DNA of 20,871 bases from Candidatus Omnitrophota bacterium (GCA_016212045.1 JACRHO010000038.1:1-20871), one strand, 5' to 3'. Counted from the stretch's first letter, positions 1 to 7,573 are shown. A program made the numbers and translations. Notes: generated by a model not told the origin, from the sequence alone.

Positions 1-151
1 AGGTAAGGTTATCTGTGTGGTAGGCATAGAAAAACACCTCTTAAATAAAGGAGACTGCCTTTCTTTTGAAAGTAATATTCCCCATTATTTTGAAAACAAC
101 TCCTCAAGAAAAGCCCGCTGTCTGATTGTGCAAAATCCCAGATATATTTAA
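1..151 (+). CDS. Cupin-domain protein, C-terminal end (partial)
   Basis: Reading frame 2 on the plus strand is open from the window edge and ends with TAA at 149-151, giving the last 49 residues of a protein. The residues LLNKGDCLSFESNIPHYFEN have the G-D-x-(Y/F)-x(4)-H-x(n)-N pattern of the second cupin motif, as seen in HTH-cupin regulators of the XRE type, where a small-molecule-binding cupin sits at the C-terminus. Only this end is visible, so the HTH part is inferred and the protein could be a stand-alone cupin. It is the only plus-strand gene seen and converges with the response regulator gene on the other strand; the two stop regions overlap by 4 bases. Confidence 0.72.
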   Translation, partial: GKVICVVGIEKHLLNKGDCLSFESNIPHYFENNSSRKARCLIVQNPRYI

Positions 152-558
152 TTCTTTTTGTCTTGTGTGCGCTTAGGAAGGTATTTCTTTCTCTTTGTAA
201 GCAGGTGCTGGACCTTGGTATGAATTACCTCTAAGGTGGAAGGTTTTATAATGTAGCCAGTGGCACCGTGTTTCAGCGCTTCTCTGGCAACCTGCTGGCT
301 GTCATAGGCGGTAATCATCAGTATATCCATTTCAGGATGGGCGGCCTTTGTCTTTTTTAAGACATCAATGCCTGAGAGACCTTGCATCTTTATATCCAAC
401 AGTATTAAATCAAAGGTTTCTTTGTCTATCATCTCCAGCGCCTGTCTGCCACTAGAAGCTTCTTGGATATCACATTCTATCTTACGCCTGAGGAAGTTTT
501 TGATTCTATCTCTTACATCAACCTCATCATCCACAATTAAAATTTTTGGTTTATCCAT
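148..558 (-). CDS. Single-domain response regulator (last gene of signalling operon)
   Basis: 136 residues, essentially one CheY-like receiver domain. Visible are the acidic pair D10-D11, phospho-acceptor D55 (in LILLDIKM), switch residue T83 (MITAY) and K105 (YIIKPS). No DNA-binding or enzymatic output domain follows; the tail after residue 120 is short and very basic (KRKKYLPKRTQDKKN), which may help binding to a partner or nucleic acid. The start ATG at 558 is 7 nt after the stop of the preceding receiver gene, with AAGGAG inside the end of that gene. It is the last gene of the operon that begins at 7531. Likely phosphorylated by the operon's histidine kinase (inference). Confidence 0.93.
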   Translation of the reverse strand: MDKPKILIVDDEVDVRDRIKNFLRRKIECDIQEASSGRQALEMIDKETFDLILLDIKMQGLSGIDVLKKTKAAHPEMDILMITAYDSQQVAREALKHGATGYIIKPSTLEVIHTKVQHLLTKRKKYLPKRTQDKKN

Positions 559-565
559 TATGACC

Positions 566-949
566 TTACTCCTTTTTTAGAGAATCTGTCAACTCAATAA
601 TTTTTTGAATCACTACCTCTTCAAGGTATCTTTTGCTAAAGGGCTTTCGGATAAATTCATCCGCGCCTAATTGCTTTGCCTGATCTTTAGTTTCATTATC
701 ATCGGAAACAGTTACCATAATTACCTTAATACTGGGGTCAAATTCCTTAATCTGTTTTAAGATCTCTAAGCCGTTTGTGTCTGGCATAATAATATCTAAA
801 AAGACTATCCGAGGCTTTTCCTTTTTAACCACGGATAGCGCGTCTTTGCCATTTAAGGCGACAAATACAGCGTAGCCTCTTTGAGAAAAGAAATCTTTGA
901 TAAAATCACAGACGTCTAATTCATCATCTACGGTTAAAAGTTTTATCAT
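566..949 (-). CDS. Single-domain response regulator (CheY-like)
   Basis: 127 residues, a complete receiver domain without an output domain. Acidic pair D8-D9, phospho-acceptor D52 (VFLDIIMPD), switch residue T80 (VTVSD) and K102 (FIRKPFS) are all present, so it should be phosphorylatable. It begins 10 nt after the acyl carrier protein gene and is followed within 7 nt by another receiver gene. The two differ widely in sequence, so they are probably not interchangeable. A role in phospho-relay or protein-protein control rather than direct transcription control follows from the lack of an effector domain. Confidence 0.93.
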   Translation of the reverse strand: MIKLLTVDDELDVCDFIKDFFSQRGYAVFVALNGKDALSVVKKEKPRIVFLDIIMPDTNGLEILKQIKEFDPSIKVIMVTVSDDNETKDQAKQLGADEFIRKPFSKRYLEEVVIQKIIELTDSLKKE

Positions 950-959
950 CTTGTCTGCC

Positions 960-1262
960 TCATATTTTCTTCTCTAAGTAATCAATCGCATCCTCTATAG
1001 TCAATAATTTTTCTGCTTCCTCATCAAGAATTTCTATACCAAACTCATCTTCTAAACCCATGATCAGCTCAATGGTAGATAAAGAATCTACATTTAAGTC
1101 CTCTTTAAATCTTGAGGTGGGTTTTATTTTTTCTTTGTCTTCAACTTTAAGTTCTTTTGCCACCACTTCTCTTATCCCTAAGAATAATTCGTCGCGTCTT
1201 AGTTGGCGCCGGTGATTTAGTTTCTCTTGTTTTCTGGTGAGAAATTTCTTAAAAATAGACAT
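960..1262 (-). CDS. Acyl carrier protein with basic N-terminal extension
   Basis: 100 residues. Residues about 28-100 form a typical acyl carrier protein: the DSL phosphopantetheine site is D59-S60-L61 within FKEDLNVDSLSTIELIM, followed by the acidic helix II/III (GLEDEFGIEILDEEAEKL). Ordinary bacterial AcpP is about 77 residues; here an additional N-terminal stretch of about 27 residues is rich in Lys and Arg. The gene overlaps its upstream neighbour by one base (TGATG) and sits between an unrecognised gene and two receiver genes. No fatty-acid synthesis genes are nearby, so this is a dedicated carrier rather than the housekeeping AcpP (inference). The acyl-ACP-reductase-like gene at 5257-6564 in the same operon is a natural partner. 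Confidence 0.9.
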   Translation of the reverse strand: MSIFKKFLTRKQEKLNHRRQLRRDELFLGIREVVAKELKVEDKEKIKPTSRFKEDLNVDSLSTIELIMGLEDEFGIEILDEEAEKLLTIEDAIDYLEKKI

Positions 1263-1624
1263 CAGAATTCCCTTTTCTCCTTGGTTACTTCTCTGAGACG
1301 ATTTAAAAACTCTTTCAGCATAGCGGTATTCTTTAGTGTCCTTTGGATATAGTAAGGAACGGGATGTAAACTACCTCTGCCACCGCTAATTTTATAAAGA
1401 AACATCATAAGATAAGAAACGGTATTCATAATCCATTTAGGCGTATCCATAAAATCACCTAAGGTGAGGTTAATCGCATAAGTTCTATTTCCTATAACAT
1501 GGGTTAAGAGGTCCCATACCGTGGGATCGATTTTAATGTTCTCATCTTGGATCTTCTTAAGTAGTCTTTCTGTACCTGAATCAAGAGTGATAGTTTCTGG
1601 TGCCTGGTCAGATTTATTATCCAT
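1262..1624 (-). CDS. Unrecognised protein between response regulator and acyl carrier protein
   Basis: I do not recognise this 120-residue protein. It has no signal peptide and no clear transmembrane helix, though residues around 70-82 (WIMNTVSYLMMFLYKI) are strongly hydrophobic and could pack against lipid or an acyl chain. The N-terminus is acidic, the C-terminus basic. A GTG three bases upstream (1627) could also start it; ATG at 1624 is preferred because AGGAG lies 6 nt upstream of it. It is translationally coupled to the acyl carrier protein gene (one shared base), which suggests the two products work together. A short helical partner of the carrier protein is a guess only. Confidence 0.75.
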   Translation of the reverse strand: MDNKSDQAPETITLDSGTERLLKKIQDENIKIDPTVWDLLTHVIGNRTYAINLTLGDFMDTPKWIMNTVSYLMMFLYKISGGRGSLHPVPYYIQRTLKNTAMLKEFLNRLREVTKEKREF

Positions 1625-1639
1625 CACATTCTCCTGTTT

Positions 1640-2020
1640 TTATAAATTCTTTACTGTATCATCTATTAGTTTTAAAAGCTCATGATAATCTAAAGGTTTT
1701 AAGACGTAGTGGTTCGCCCCTAATCTTCTGGCCGCATCCACCTTATCTTTATCAGTCAATCTGGTAAGCATAATACAAATACAGGACTTATCAACCAAAC
1801 GGATTTGCTCTAATATCCCTATGCCGTCAAGTTTTGATTTAGGCATATGCACATCTAACAGGCAGACGCGGGGCCTTTCTTTTTGAAAGATTTCCAAGGC
1901 CTCACTTGAGTCTATGGCTGTAAAAGCAACAAAACCTTTTTTCTCAAAGATATCCTTGGTCTCAATTAAAATATCTTCTTCATCCTCAACAATCAAGATT
2001 TTTAAGGGTTCTTGAACCAT
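1640..2020 (-). CDS. Single-domain response regulator
   Basis: 126 residues from the ATG at 2020; a GTG two codons upstream (2026) is possible, but GAGG lies 5 nt before the ATG, so that start is preferred. A complete receiver domain: E12-D13 acidic pocket, phospho-acceptor D56 (CLLDVHMPKS), switch T86 (MLTRL) and K108 (YVLKPLD). There is no output domain. The loop after the phospho-acceptor carries a small insertion (MPKSKLDGIG instead of the usual MPxxDG). It starts directly downstream of the histidine kinase gene, the commonest position for a cognate receiver, so it is the most likely primary phosphate acceptor (inference). Confidence 0.92.
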   Translation of the reverse strand: MVQEPLKILIVEDEEDILIETKDIFEKKGFVAFTAIDSSEALEIFQKERPRVCLLDVHMPKSKLDGIGILEQIRLVDKSCICIMLTRLTDKDKVDAARRLGANHYVLKPLDYHELLKLIDDTVKNL

Positions 2021-2034
2021 ATCCACCTCGCTTT

Positions 2035-4185
2035 TTAAAATAACATCCTTTTATCTTCGTCTTCTTTATCTTCTTTTGCTCTTTTTAGTTCATCTTCAGT
2101 TATATCCTTAGCCACTGGTAGTTCTATATGAAAGGCCGCGCCTTTATTTTTCCCCTCCGACTCTGCCCAAATCTTTCCCTTGTGCCTCTGGATAATCTTT
2201 CTGGAAATGGAGAGGCCCAAGCCTGTGCCTATTGAGGAGGCCTTGGTAGTAACAAAATCCAGGAAGATGTCTTCTAAGAGTTTCTCTTCTATGCCACTTC
2301 CTGTATCAGAAAAATCTATCCTGAGAGTATCGTCTTTAAGGTAGGCCTTAAGGCTAATCTGACGCCTGTTCTCTTTGGGAGCTTCTTCAATGGCTTGGAT
2401 GGAGTTAGTGGCTAAATTTACAATGACCTGCTCCAATTCTACCTTGTCTGCCCGCAGCCAGATAGTCTCCTGGGGTATCTCACCAGTAAAGTCAATGCCA
2501 TAGTGTTTAAATTGCGGCTGAGTAATGTAATTAAAGGATTCAATGATGTTCTGCAGACTTACCAGACGAAATTCTCCGGTAGTGGGCTTGGAGAATTCTT
2601 TTACCGCGTCAATCATCTGGGAGATACGCCGGGCATTAAAGTTAGCCCTGGTGAGCTTCTGCTTGAGGAAGTCTATTTTATCTTGAGGGATTATATCTTT
2701 TAGCCCATCAATAGTTGATTCCATACTAAACATTATCCCTAAGAGGCCGTGTATAGGGTTGTCTATCTCATGAGCCATACAGTCTATTTGGCGGTCAAGA
2801 GTGGCAATTCTGCGGTAGTGTTCACGCTGCCTCTCCTGGGAGTAGAACTGGCAGTTCTCAATGGCTAATGCAGTCTGATTAGAGAGTAACGCAAACACAC
2901 CGATATCATCAGAGGTATAGATGGCATTCTTGGGTTTATCTCCCAGCAATAAGAAGCCCACCATAGTATCATCCAGAAAGCAAGGCACAGCCAGGCCTAT
3001 TTTAAGGCTGGAGGCGCCTACTTCCTCACCAATTATAGGTAGCCTTGATTTGTAAAGGTGGTTGACTAAGGAAGAATCTAAGGCAAATCCTCCAGGAAGT
3101 TTTATCTCTCCCTGCCTTGCCCTTTGGTGCTGCAAAACATAGGTCTGGGTTTTTTCATCCTTAAGGTACACTGCTGTCCAAGAGACCTTGACTAAGTCTA
3201 CTACCTTTAAGACAATGGTTTTTAAGAGCCGGTCTAATTCCTTAATAAGAAGCATGGTAGAAGAGATATCTAATAGGGCCTGTTGGTAGCGACGTTCTTC
3301 AGCGCGAAGGATATTTTCTGCCTGCCGGCGCAGGGAGGTGAAAATGAAAGGACCGAAACTAGCCAGAAGAACTGTAATAGAAACAGGTAAAATCCATAAT
3401 CCTATACCTAAAAATCTAAGACCGACCCAAAAAGGAATACCTAAAACAAAAGTATATACGAAAGCAAAAATAACCGTACGCGTAATGGCAACACTGATAT
3501 CCAGTAGTTGATAGCGAACAATAATAAAAGCAACTATTATTCCATATAGAGCAACTGTATATGTGCCAAATGGCATTAAAATTGGTATTTCTTTCATATA
3601 CACCAAAAGATAATTTGGAGCACCACCTATATAACCCAATAGGCTTGACCAAAATAGATAAAATAATTGTTTTTTTCGATAAAAAGAAGATTGTTCTTTT
3701 CGAAGTTCTTTGTATAAGAGTAAAATCCCAATAGTTATAACGATTCCAAAATGAGCCACATGGAAATGAAAGAGAAATCCGGGAACAGTATAGCTTCTAA
3801 GTGAAAATTTTGGTATGGCTGCCTTGATAAAGAAGTTTGTAAAATCAGAGATTAGAAATAATATCGAAGATGCATAAGAAAGTCTAAGTAATACCTTATA
3901 TTTATATTTGTCGTTTAACTGTAAAAATTTAAGTGTAAAGTGTAGAAATAAGGTTGGGATAAAAATGGGGCCAATTATAAATGTTCTACACCAATTGGCG
4001 CCTACTTGGTTATCTATACTTAATATAGCTGGCACAGAAAATATAGCCCACCATGCTATAGCAAAACTATAAGCAGCGAATATTCTATTAAGAAAACTTT
4101 TTGGATTTTTATAGATAACAAATATACTGATTCCTAAAAGTACTAATCCTACACTGATATAAGCTGCACAATAATGAACTAACAT
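2035..4185 (-). CDS. 7TM-GAF hybrid sensor histidine kinase
   Basis: 716 residues. Residues 1-280 hold about eight hydrophobic segments resembling the N-terminal 7TM module of membrane histidine kinases; 300-450 look like a GAF domain; 465-535 are the dimerisation/phospho-acceptor domain with the H-box CMAHEIDNPIHGLLG (H472); 575-692 are the HATPase domain with N-box (QVIVNLATNSIQA), G1 (DTGSGI, D627) and G2 (GTGLGLSI). The acidic/basic tail (KEDKEDEDKR) is low-complexity. It starts one base after the PP-loop gene stop, without an obvious ribosome binding site, so translation is probably coupled. It is the only kinase in an operon with five receivers. The membrane half (3400-4185) is clearly more AT-rich than the catalytic half, as if the sensor part was exchanged. 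Confidence 0.95.
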   Translation of the reverse strand: MLVHYCAAYISVGLVLLGISIFVIYKNPKSFLNRIFAAYSFAIAWWAIFSVPAILSIDNQVGANWCRTFIIGPIFIPTLFLHFTLKFLQLNDKYKYKVLLRLSYASSILFLISDFTNFFIKAAIPKFSLRSYTVPGFLFHFHVAHFGIVITIGILLLYKELRKEQSSFYRKKQLFYLFWSSLLGYIGGAPNYLLVYMKEIPILMPFGTYTVALYGIIVAFIIVRYQLLDISVAITRTVIFAFVYTFVLGIPFWVGLRFLGIGLWILPVSITVLLASFGPFIFTSLRRQAENILRAEERRYQQALLDISSTMLLIKELDRLLKTIVLKVVDLVKVSWTAVYLKDEKTQTYVLQHQRARQGEIKLPGGFALDSSLVNHLYKSRLPIIGEEVGASSLKIGLAVPCFLDDTMVGFLLLGDKPKNAIYTSDDIGVFALLSNQTALAIENCQFYSQERQREHYRRIATLDRQIDCMAHEIDNPIHGLLGIMFSMESTIDGLKDIIPQDKIDFLKQKLTRANFNARRISQMIDAVKEFSKPTTGEFRLVSLQNIIESFNYITQPQFKHYGIDFTGEIPQETIWLRADKVELEQVIVNLATNSIQAIEEAPKENRRQISLKAYLKDDTLRIDFSDTGSGIEEKLLEDIFLDFVTTKASSIGTGLGLSISRKIIQRHKGKIWAESEGKNKGAAFHIELPVAKDITEDELKRAKEDKEDEDKRMLF

Positions 4186-4186
4186 G

Positions 4187-5245
4187 CTAGGCCTCTTTGA
4201 CTGAAGAAATGTTTTTTAGATCTACTCCAAGCTCCTGCGCAATATGTTTAACAAGTTCCATATTTAAATCTACATTAATTGTTTTCAGCGATTCTCCTCT
4301 ATCAAGTAAGCCCTCCCTAACATCTCTAGCAAAAGGAATAGCATAGGGACTTATTCCATATTTTCTTCTATGAATCTCTATGCCTAATGAATTTAATAAA
4401 CAGTTTGATGAACACGAATCTGTATCTCTTGGCCTCTGCCAGTCAAATTCGTTCTCCACTGTTTTAATTACTCTTTCTTCATTATATTCATGATGTTCGT
4501 AAAATGAAATTAATCTTACCTTTAAAACTTTAAGTTTTTTTAGAAATGAAAGGTCTAAGTCTTGCGTAAAATGAGCATAACTAGACACTTTTAAAAGTTT
4601 GAGCATAGGAACAACCATTGTTTTATATACATCGATAAGGTCATTATATTTGGAAACCAAATCAAACTTTTTTTGTCGTATTTGACCGGGTGTCGTACCT
4701 ACAATAACATTAGGAATCTGCTTTTCAACAGCAAATTTAATAGATGACATGGCAATTAAAACAAAGCACGGCCAGCATACATGTCCTATCACAAATGCCA
4801 ACTCTTTTGAAGTTGGTAAATTATTATAAAAAAATATTCCTGTTTTTAAAACAGCAGTGATTAATTCTCGCGATGGCCTATATATTATGGAGTCTACTTT
4901 TAGTTTTGTCACAACTTTTCTAATATTAAAAAATGCTTCATCAGATAAAAAGCCATGGTCTAATGTAAATGCTAAAACTCGCAATTTATATTTCTTAATT
5001 AAATTGTAAAGCATATAAGAGCTATCTTTCCCGCCGCTATAAAGACAAATGCAATCATACTGGTATTTTTTAAAATCCCTCTTTGTTAACTTTACGAACT
5101 CTTTCTCTAAGAGTTCGTAGTTTAGTTTGGTAGGTAATTCTCGCTTTATATAATCACTACAAAAATTGCAGATACCATCTAAATCAAAAGAAATACCTGG
5201 AATATTAGAATCTAAAACACACTTTTTACAAATTTGATATGCCAT
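4187..5245 (-). CDS. PP-loop ATPase, N-acetyl sugar amidotransferase-like, with four cysteine pairs
   Basis: 352 residues. The PP-loop that binds ATP and forms an adenylated intermediate is SGGKDS at 70-75. The N-terminus (C6-x2-C9, C26-x2-C29, with CVLDSNIPGISFDLDGICNF) matches the start of the N-acetyl sugar amidotransferase (WbpG/PseA-like) family. Further pairs are C157-x2-C160 and C278-x3-C282, the latter in DTDSCSSNCLLN. Such pairs could hold zinc or an iron-sulfur cluster as in TtcA/TtuA-type thiolases. No glutaminase partner or sugar-nucleotide genes are nearby, so amidation of a surface sugar is not supported by context; thiolation or amidation of a small molecule or carrier-bound acyl group is equally possible. 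It lies 11 nt downstream of the reductase-like gene in an AT-rich block. Confidence 0.8.
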   Translation of the reverse strand: MAYQICKKCVLDSNIPGISFDLDGICNFCSDYIKRELPTKLNYELLEKEFVKLTKRDFKKYQYDCICLYSGGKDSSYMLYNLIKKYKLRVLAFTLDHGFLSDEAFFNIRKVVTKLKVDSIIYRPSRELITAVLKTGIFFYNNLPTSKELAFVIGHVCWPCFVLIAMSSIKFAVEKQIPNVIVGTTPGQIRQKKFDLVSKYNDLIDVYKTMVVPMLKLLKVSSYAHFTQDLDLSFLKKLKVLKVRLISFYEHHEYNEERVIKTVENEFDWQRPRDTDSCSSNCLLNSLGIEIHRRKYGISPYAIPFARDVREGLLDRGESLKTINVDLNMELVKHIAQELGVDLKNISSVKEA

Positions 5246-5256
5246 CTCTCTTCTCC

Positions 5257-6564
5257 TTAGGCAGCGGTAAGTTGGTTAATATCCCCAATTTTTAATAGCC
5301 AGCATATGTTTTTAAATGGGATGGTAGCAACTAAATCAGTCTTACTTTTTAATATTGAAATTAACTTTTCTTTATTTATAATCTTATCTTGACATTTAAA
5401 ATCTCCTATGCTGACACCTAATTGACCATAAACCGATATCATTTTCTCAAAATTATCAAAATCTACTTCTCCTAGAGTTGGCTTTAAGATTTTATCTTTA
5501 TCCGCCGCAAGTAAAAAGCACTCAGCTAGACAACCAAAAACATTCTCCCCAATACCAAAACCAAAATCATACTTTTGTTTAATGCCTTTTATTTTCATAA
5601 GACCGCCTTCAAGAACAATTCGATCGTGGCTTAATTGTCGAGGTATACCTTCGGGCCTCGAATCATCTATTATTATAGTATTACCGGGAATTTGTTCAGG
5701 TTTTAATACGCGTCTTATATTGGAAGTGGTACAAACTCCTATGTGGTTAGTGGCAAAAATCTCTTTTATTTCTCCGGTGTCATTGCGGTTAGTATATTTT
5801 TGAATGTCAGTTCCTGAAAGCATCTCTCTTAGTTTCTCTTCAACTTTATTAAGCCTTGTCTCATTTATATCTATTAAAGTAATGGCGGCTACTTTTCCAT
5901 AGAGAACACGTGCCAGATTTGTACCCATTCTCCCTGCGCCCAAAATAGCAATTTTCATTTCTTCAAAAGCAATATCAGATAGTTTAGCTAACTCTTTTAT
6001 AGTTAAAACCAGAGAAACGAGCGTCCCGCAATGTCCATTAGTAACTTTGATATCTCTAGATTTTGCATAATGCTCCAAAGCCAATCCTCTCCTTGTTACC
6101 ATTGGCCAAAGACCACCTAGACCAAAAATTGCTTTTTTTGGAGCTAGTTTTGAACCAAAAAATAATCCTTTTACTCCTTCTTTTAAAGCGAACCTCCTAT
6201 CGTTCAAAAGGGTTTCAGATAAAAATATACTTGTAATAACTAAACCGTCTATACCACTTTCTGTTCTAATTGTATCTAAAACAAAGGGTGGAAATGTATG
6301 TAATATCTTTAAAAACAAGGTTCGTCCTAAGAATCGTCTTATGGGTACTAAAAATGGCAGAGCCACATAAATATCTTCCGACCTTCTAGCATGAACAAAG
6401 AAGATAAATTCTGGATTTATACCAAGTAATGCTTTAACGATGAAACGTGGTAAGCGTTTTATCGGAAGAAGAAAAATAATTGCATCCCTTAAAAGAAATA
6501 AAAAAGAGGTAACTGGGCCTCTTTGCCATGTTTTTCTTGATCCTCCTCTTTTATAAAATTGCAT
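5257..6564 (-). CDS. Acyl-ACP-reductase-like NAD(P)-dependent oxidoreductase
   Basis: 435 residues. The Rossmann motif ILGAGRMGTNLARV (G209, G211, G214) and the surrounding sequence align by eye with cyanobacterial long-chain acyl-ACP reductase (AAR): FVHARRSEDIYVALPFL near 57-73 against its N-terminus, AIFGLGG at 145-151, TNGHCGT at 175-181, IIIDDSRPEG at 297-306, VLEGGLMKIKG at 317-327 and FGCLAECFLLA at 343-353. AAR reduces acyl-ACP to fatty aldehyde through a thioester on cysteine; the cysteine I recall just before the I-V-D-G-G-Y-P stretch seems to be threonine here, so chemistry may differ. An extra 50 residues at the N-terminus are hydrophobic and basic and may sit on the membrane. No ribosome binding site precedes the ATG, only the receiver gene's stop 6 nt away. 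The operon's own acyl carrier protein fits an acyl-ACP substrate. Confidence 0.72.
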   Translation of the reverse strand: MQFYKRGGSRKTWQRGPVTSFLFLLRDAIIFLLPIKRLPRFIVKALLGINPEFIFFVHARRSEDIYVALPFLVPIRRFLGRTLFLKILHTFPPFVLDTIRTESGIDGLVITSIFLSETLLNDRRFALKEGVKGLFFGSKLAPKKAIFGLGGLWPMVTRRGLALEHYAKSRDIKVTNGHCGTLVSLVLTIKELAKLSDIAFEEMKIAILGAGRMGTNLARVLYGKVAAITLIDINETRLNKVEEKLREMLSGTDIQKYTNRNDTGEIKEIFATNHIGVCTTSNIRRVLKPEQIPGNTIIIDDSRPEGIPRQLSHDRIVLEGGLMKIKGIKQKYDFGFGIGENVFGCLAECFLLAADKDKILKPTLGEVDFDNFEKMISVYGQLGVSIGDFKCQDKIINKEKLISILKSKTDLVATIPFKNICWLLKIGDINQLTAA

Positions 6565-6570
6565 TTATTC

Positions 6571-6960
6571 TTATATTATTTCGTCTTTTTTTACAGCCTC
6601 AGCAACTGACTTCAGAAAATCATCTTTATCAAAAGGCTTATAGAGAAAACCTGTGGTATTGAGTTTTTTTGCTTGAGCGTGTTCCTCACCATCGGTATAA
6701 CCTGTAATAAATATTTCTGGAATTTGTTTTTTCTCTCTTCTTTTTAAACTCTCTCTTATCTTACGAATAGTCTCTACACCATCTATCTCGGCCATTCTTA
6801 TGTCAGAAATAACCAGATTAAAATCCTCTTTCTCAACGGCTCCTAAAGCTTCTTTCCCATTTTCGACTGCAACAACATTGTAACCTTCTAATTCAAGCAA
6901 TCTTCCAAGGCTTTTGACTACTAAATGATTATCATCAATTACCAAAATATTCTTGGCCAT
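6571..6960 (-). CDS. Single-domain response regulator
   Basis: 129 residues: a receiver domain with D9-D10, phospho-acceptor D53 (LVISDIRMAEIDG), switch T86 (FITGYTD) and K108 (FLYKPFD). It shares the opening MAKNILVIDD and the IRMxEIDGVET block with its neighbour at 6977-7348, so the two look like products of a tandem duplication. There is no output domain. It begins 16 nt after the neighbour and ends 6 nt before the reductase-like gene, whose translation it probably couples to. Confidence 0.93.
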   Translation of the reverse strand: MAKNILVIDDNHLVVKSLGRLLELEGYNVVAVENGKEALGAVEKEDFNLVISDIRMAEIDGVETIRKIRESLKRREKKQIPEIFITGYTDGEEHAQAKKLNTTGFLYKPFDKDDFLKSVAEAVKKDEII

Positions 6961-6976
6961 TTTAAAATTCTCCTTT

Positions 6977-7348
6977 TTACGTCCAAGTATAATGCGCTAT
7001 ACACTCCAAGAATTCCTGATTATTAAAGGGTTTAAATATTACTTCTCCTAACTCTTTGGCTTCAAGGTTAATTTTAGAATCAGTATAGCCGGTGATAAAG
7101 ACTACAGGTATATCAGGTCTATGTTTAGACTTTAAGATTTCTTTAATTCTTTTTACGGTCTCAACCCCATCTATCTCTGGCATCCTTATATCCACAACAA
7201 CCAAGTCAATATGCGTATCCTTTATTTTCTCTATGGCATCAAAACCGTTATCTAAGGCATCGGCAGAAAAACCCGTCTTATTCAACAACTCGCAGAGGCT
7301 CTTAGTTACCATACCGTCATCATCAATTACCAAGATGTTCTTGGCCAT
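6977..7348 (-). CDS. Single-domain response regulator
   Basis: 123 residues: a receiver domain with D9-D10 (plus D11), phospho-acceptor D53 (VVVDIRMPEIDG), switch T86 (FITGYTD) and K106 (VIFKPFN). It is a close paralogue of the next gene (6571-6960), sharing the N-terminus and the FITGYTD block. It is followed by a very short tail with no effector. Its AAGGTGA-type ribosome binding site lies over the stop codon of the small HTH gene, so the two are coupled. Confidence 0.93.
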   Translation of the reverse strand: MAKNILVIDDDGMVTKSLCELLNKTGFSADALDNGFDAIEKIKDTHIDLVVVDIRMPEIDGVETVKRIKEILKSKHRPDIPVVFITGYTDSKINLEAKELGEVIFKPFNNQEFLECIAHYTWT

Positions 7349-7354
7349 AACCGA

Positions 7355-7531
7355 TCACCTTGTATTCTCCTGTCTCTCCACCCACTTCTCAATCTTCTCT
7401 TTTTTAAACCTCCAGTGCCTGCCGACTCTAAAAGATGGTATTTCTTTTTCCCTGGCAAGTTTGTAGAGACTAGAGCGCGGTATCTTTAAATATCTGCATA
7501 TATCTTCGGCAGTAAGGATTTCGTCGGTCAT
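7355..7531 (-). CDS. Small excisionase-type helix-turn-helix protein
   Basis: 58 residues, too short for many gene callers. The sequence TAEDICRYLKIPRSSLYKLA at 7-26, followed by IPSFRVGRHWRF at 31-42 and KIEKWVE, is the classic winged HTH of the excisionase/AlpA/MerR-like family (helix-turn-helix_17), with the conserved R-V-G-R-x-W-R wing. These proteins bind DNA as small regulators or recombination directionality factors. AAGGGG lies 9 nt before the ATG. It is the first gene after a strong promoter and heads the two-component operon; no integrase or phage genes are nearby, so a regulator role, possibly of its own operon, is more likely than excision. Confidence 0.88.
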   Translation of the reverse strand: MTDEILTAEDICRYLKIPRSSLYKLAREKEIPSFRVGRHWRFKKEKIEKWVERQENTR

Positions 7532-7573
7532 ATAATATCATTCCCCTTCACAGTTATGGCAGTTATAGCAATT

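Noticed and set aside
3416..3652. Second minus-strand frame inside the kinase membrane region, possibly a frameshift
   Set aside because: The 716-residue kinase frame is continuous across it with proper hydrophobic segments; the other frame is rich in Cys, Tyr and Ser as shadows of AT-rich DNA are.
7355..7531. Excisionase-like HTH as a sign of a prophage or integrated element
   Set aside because: No integrase, attachment-site repeats or phage genes in the window; the tRNA 3.6 kb away shows no duplicated 3' end.
148..7531. Operon as a chemotaxis cluster because of the CheY-like proteins
   Set aside because: No methyl-accepting protein, CheA, CheW, CheB or CheR is present; the kinase is of the membrane GAF/HisKA type.
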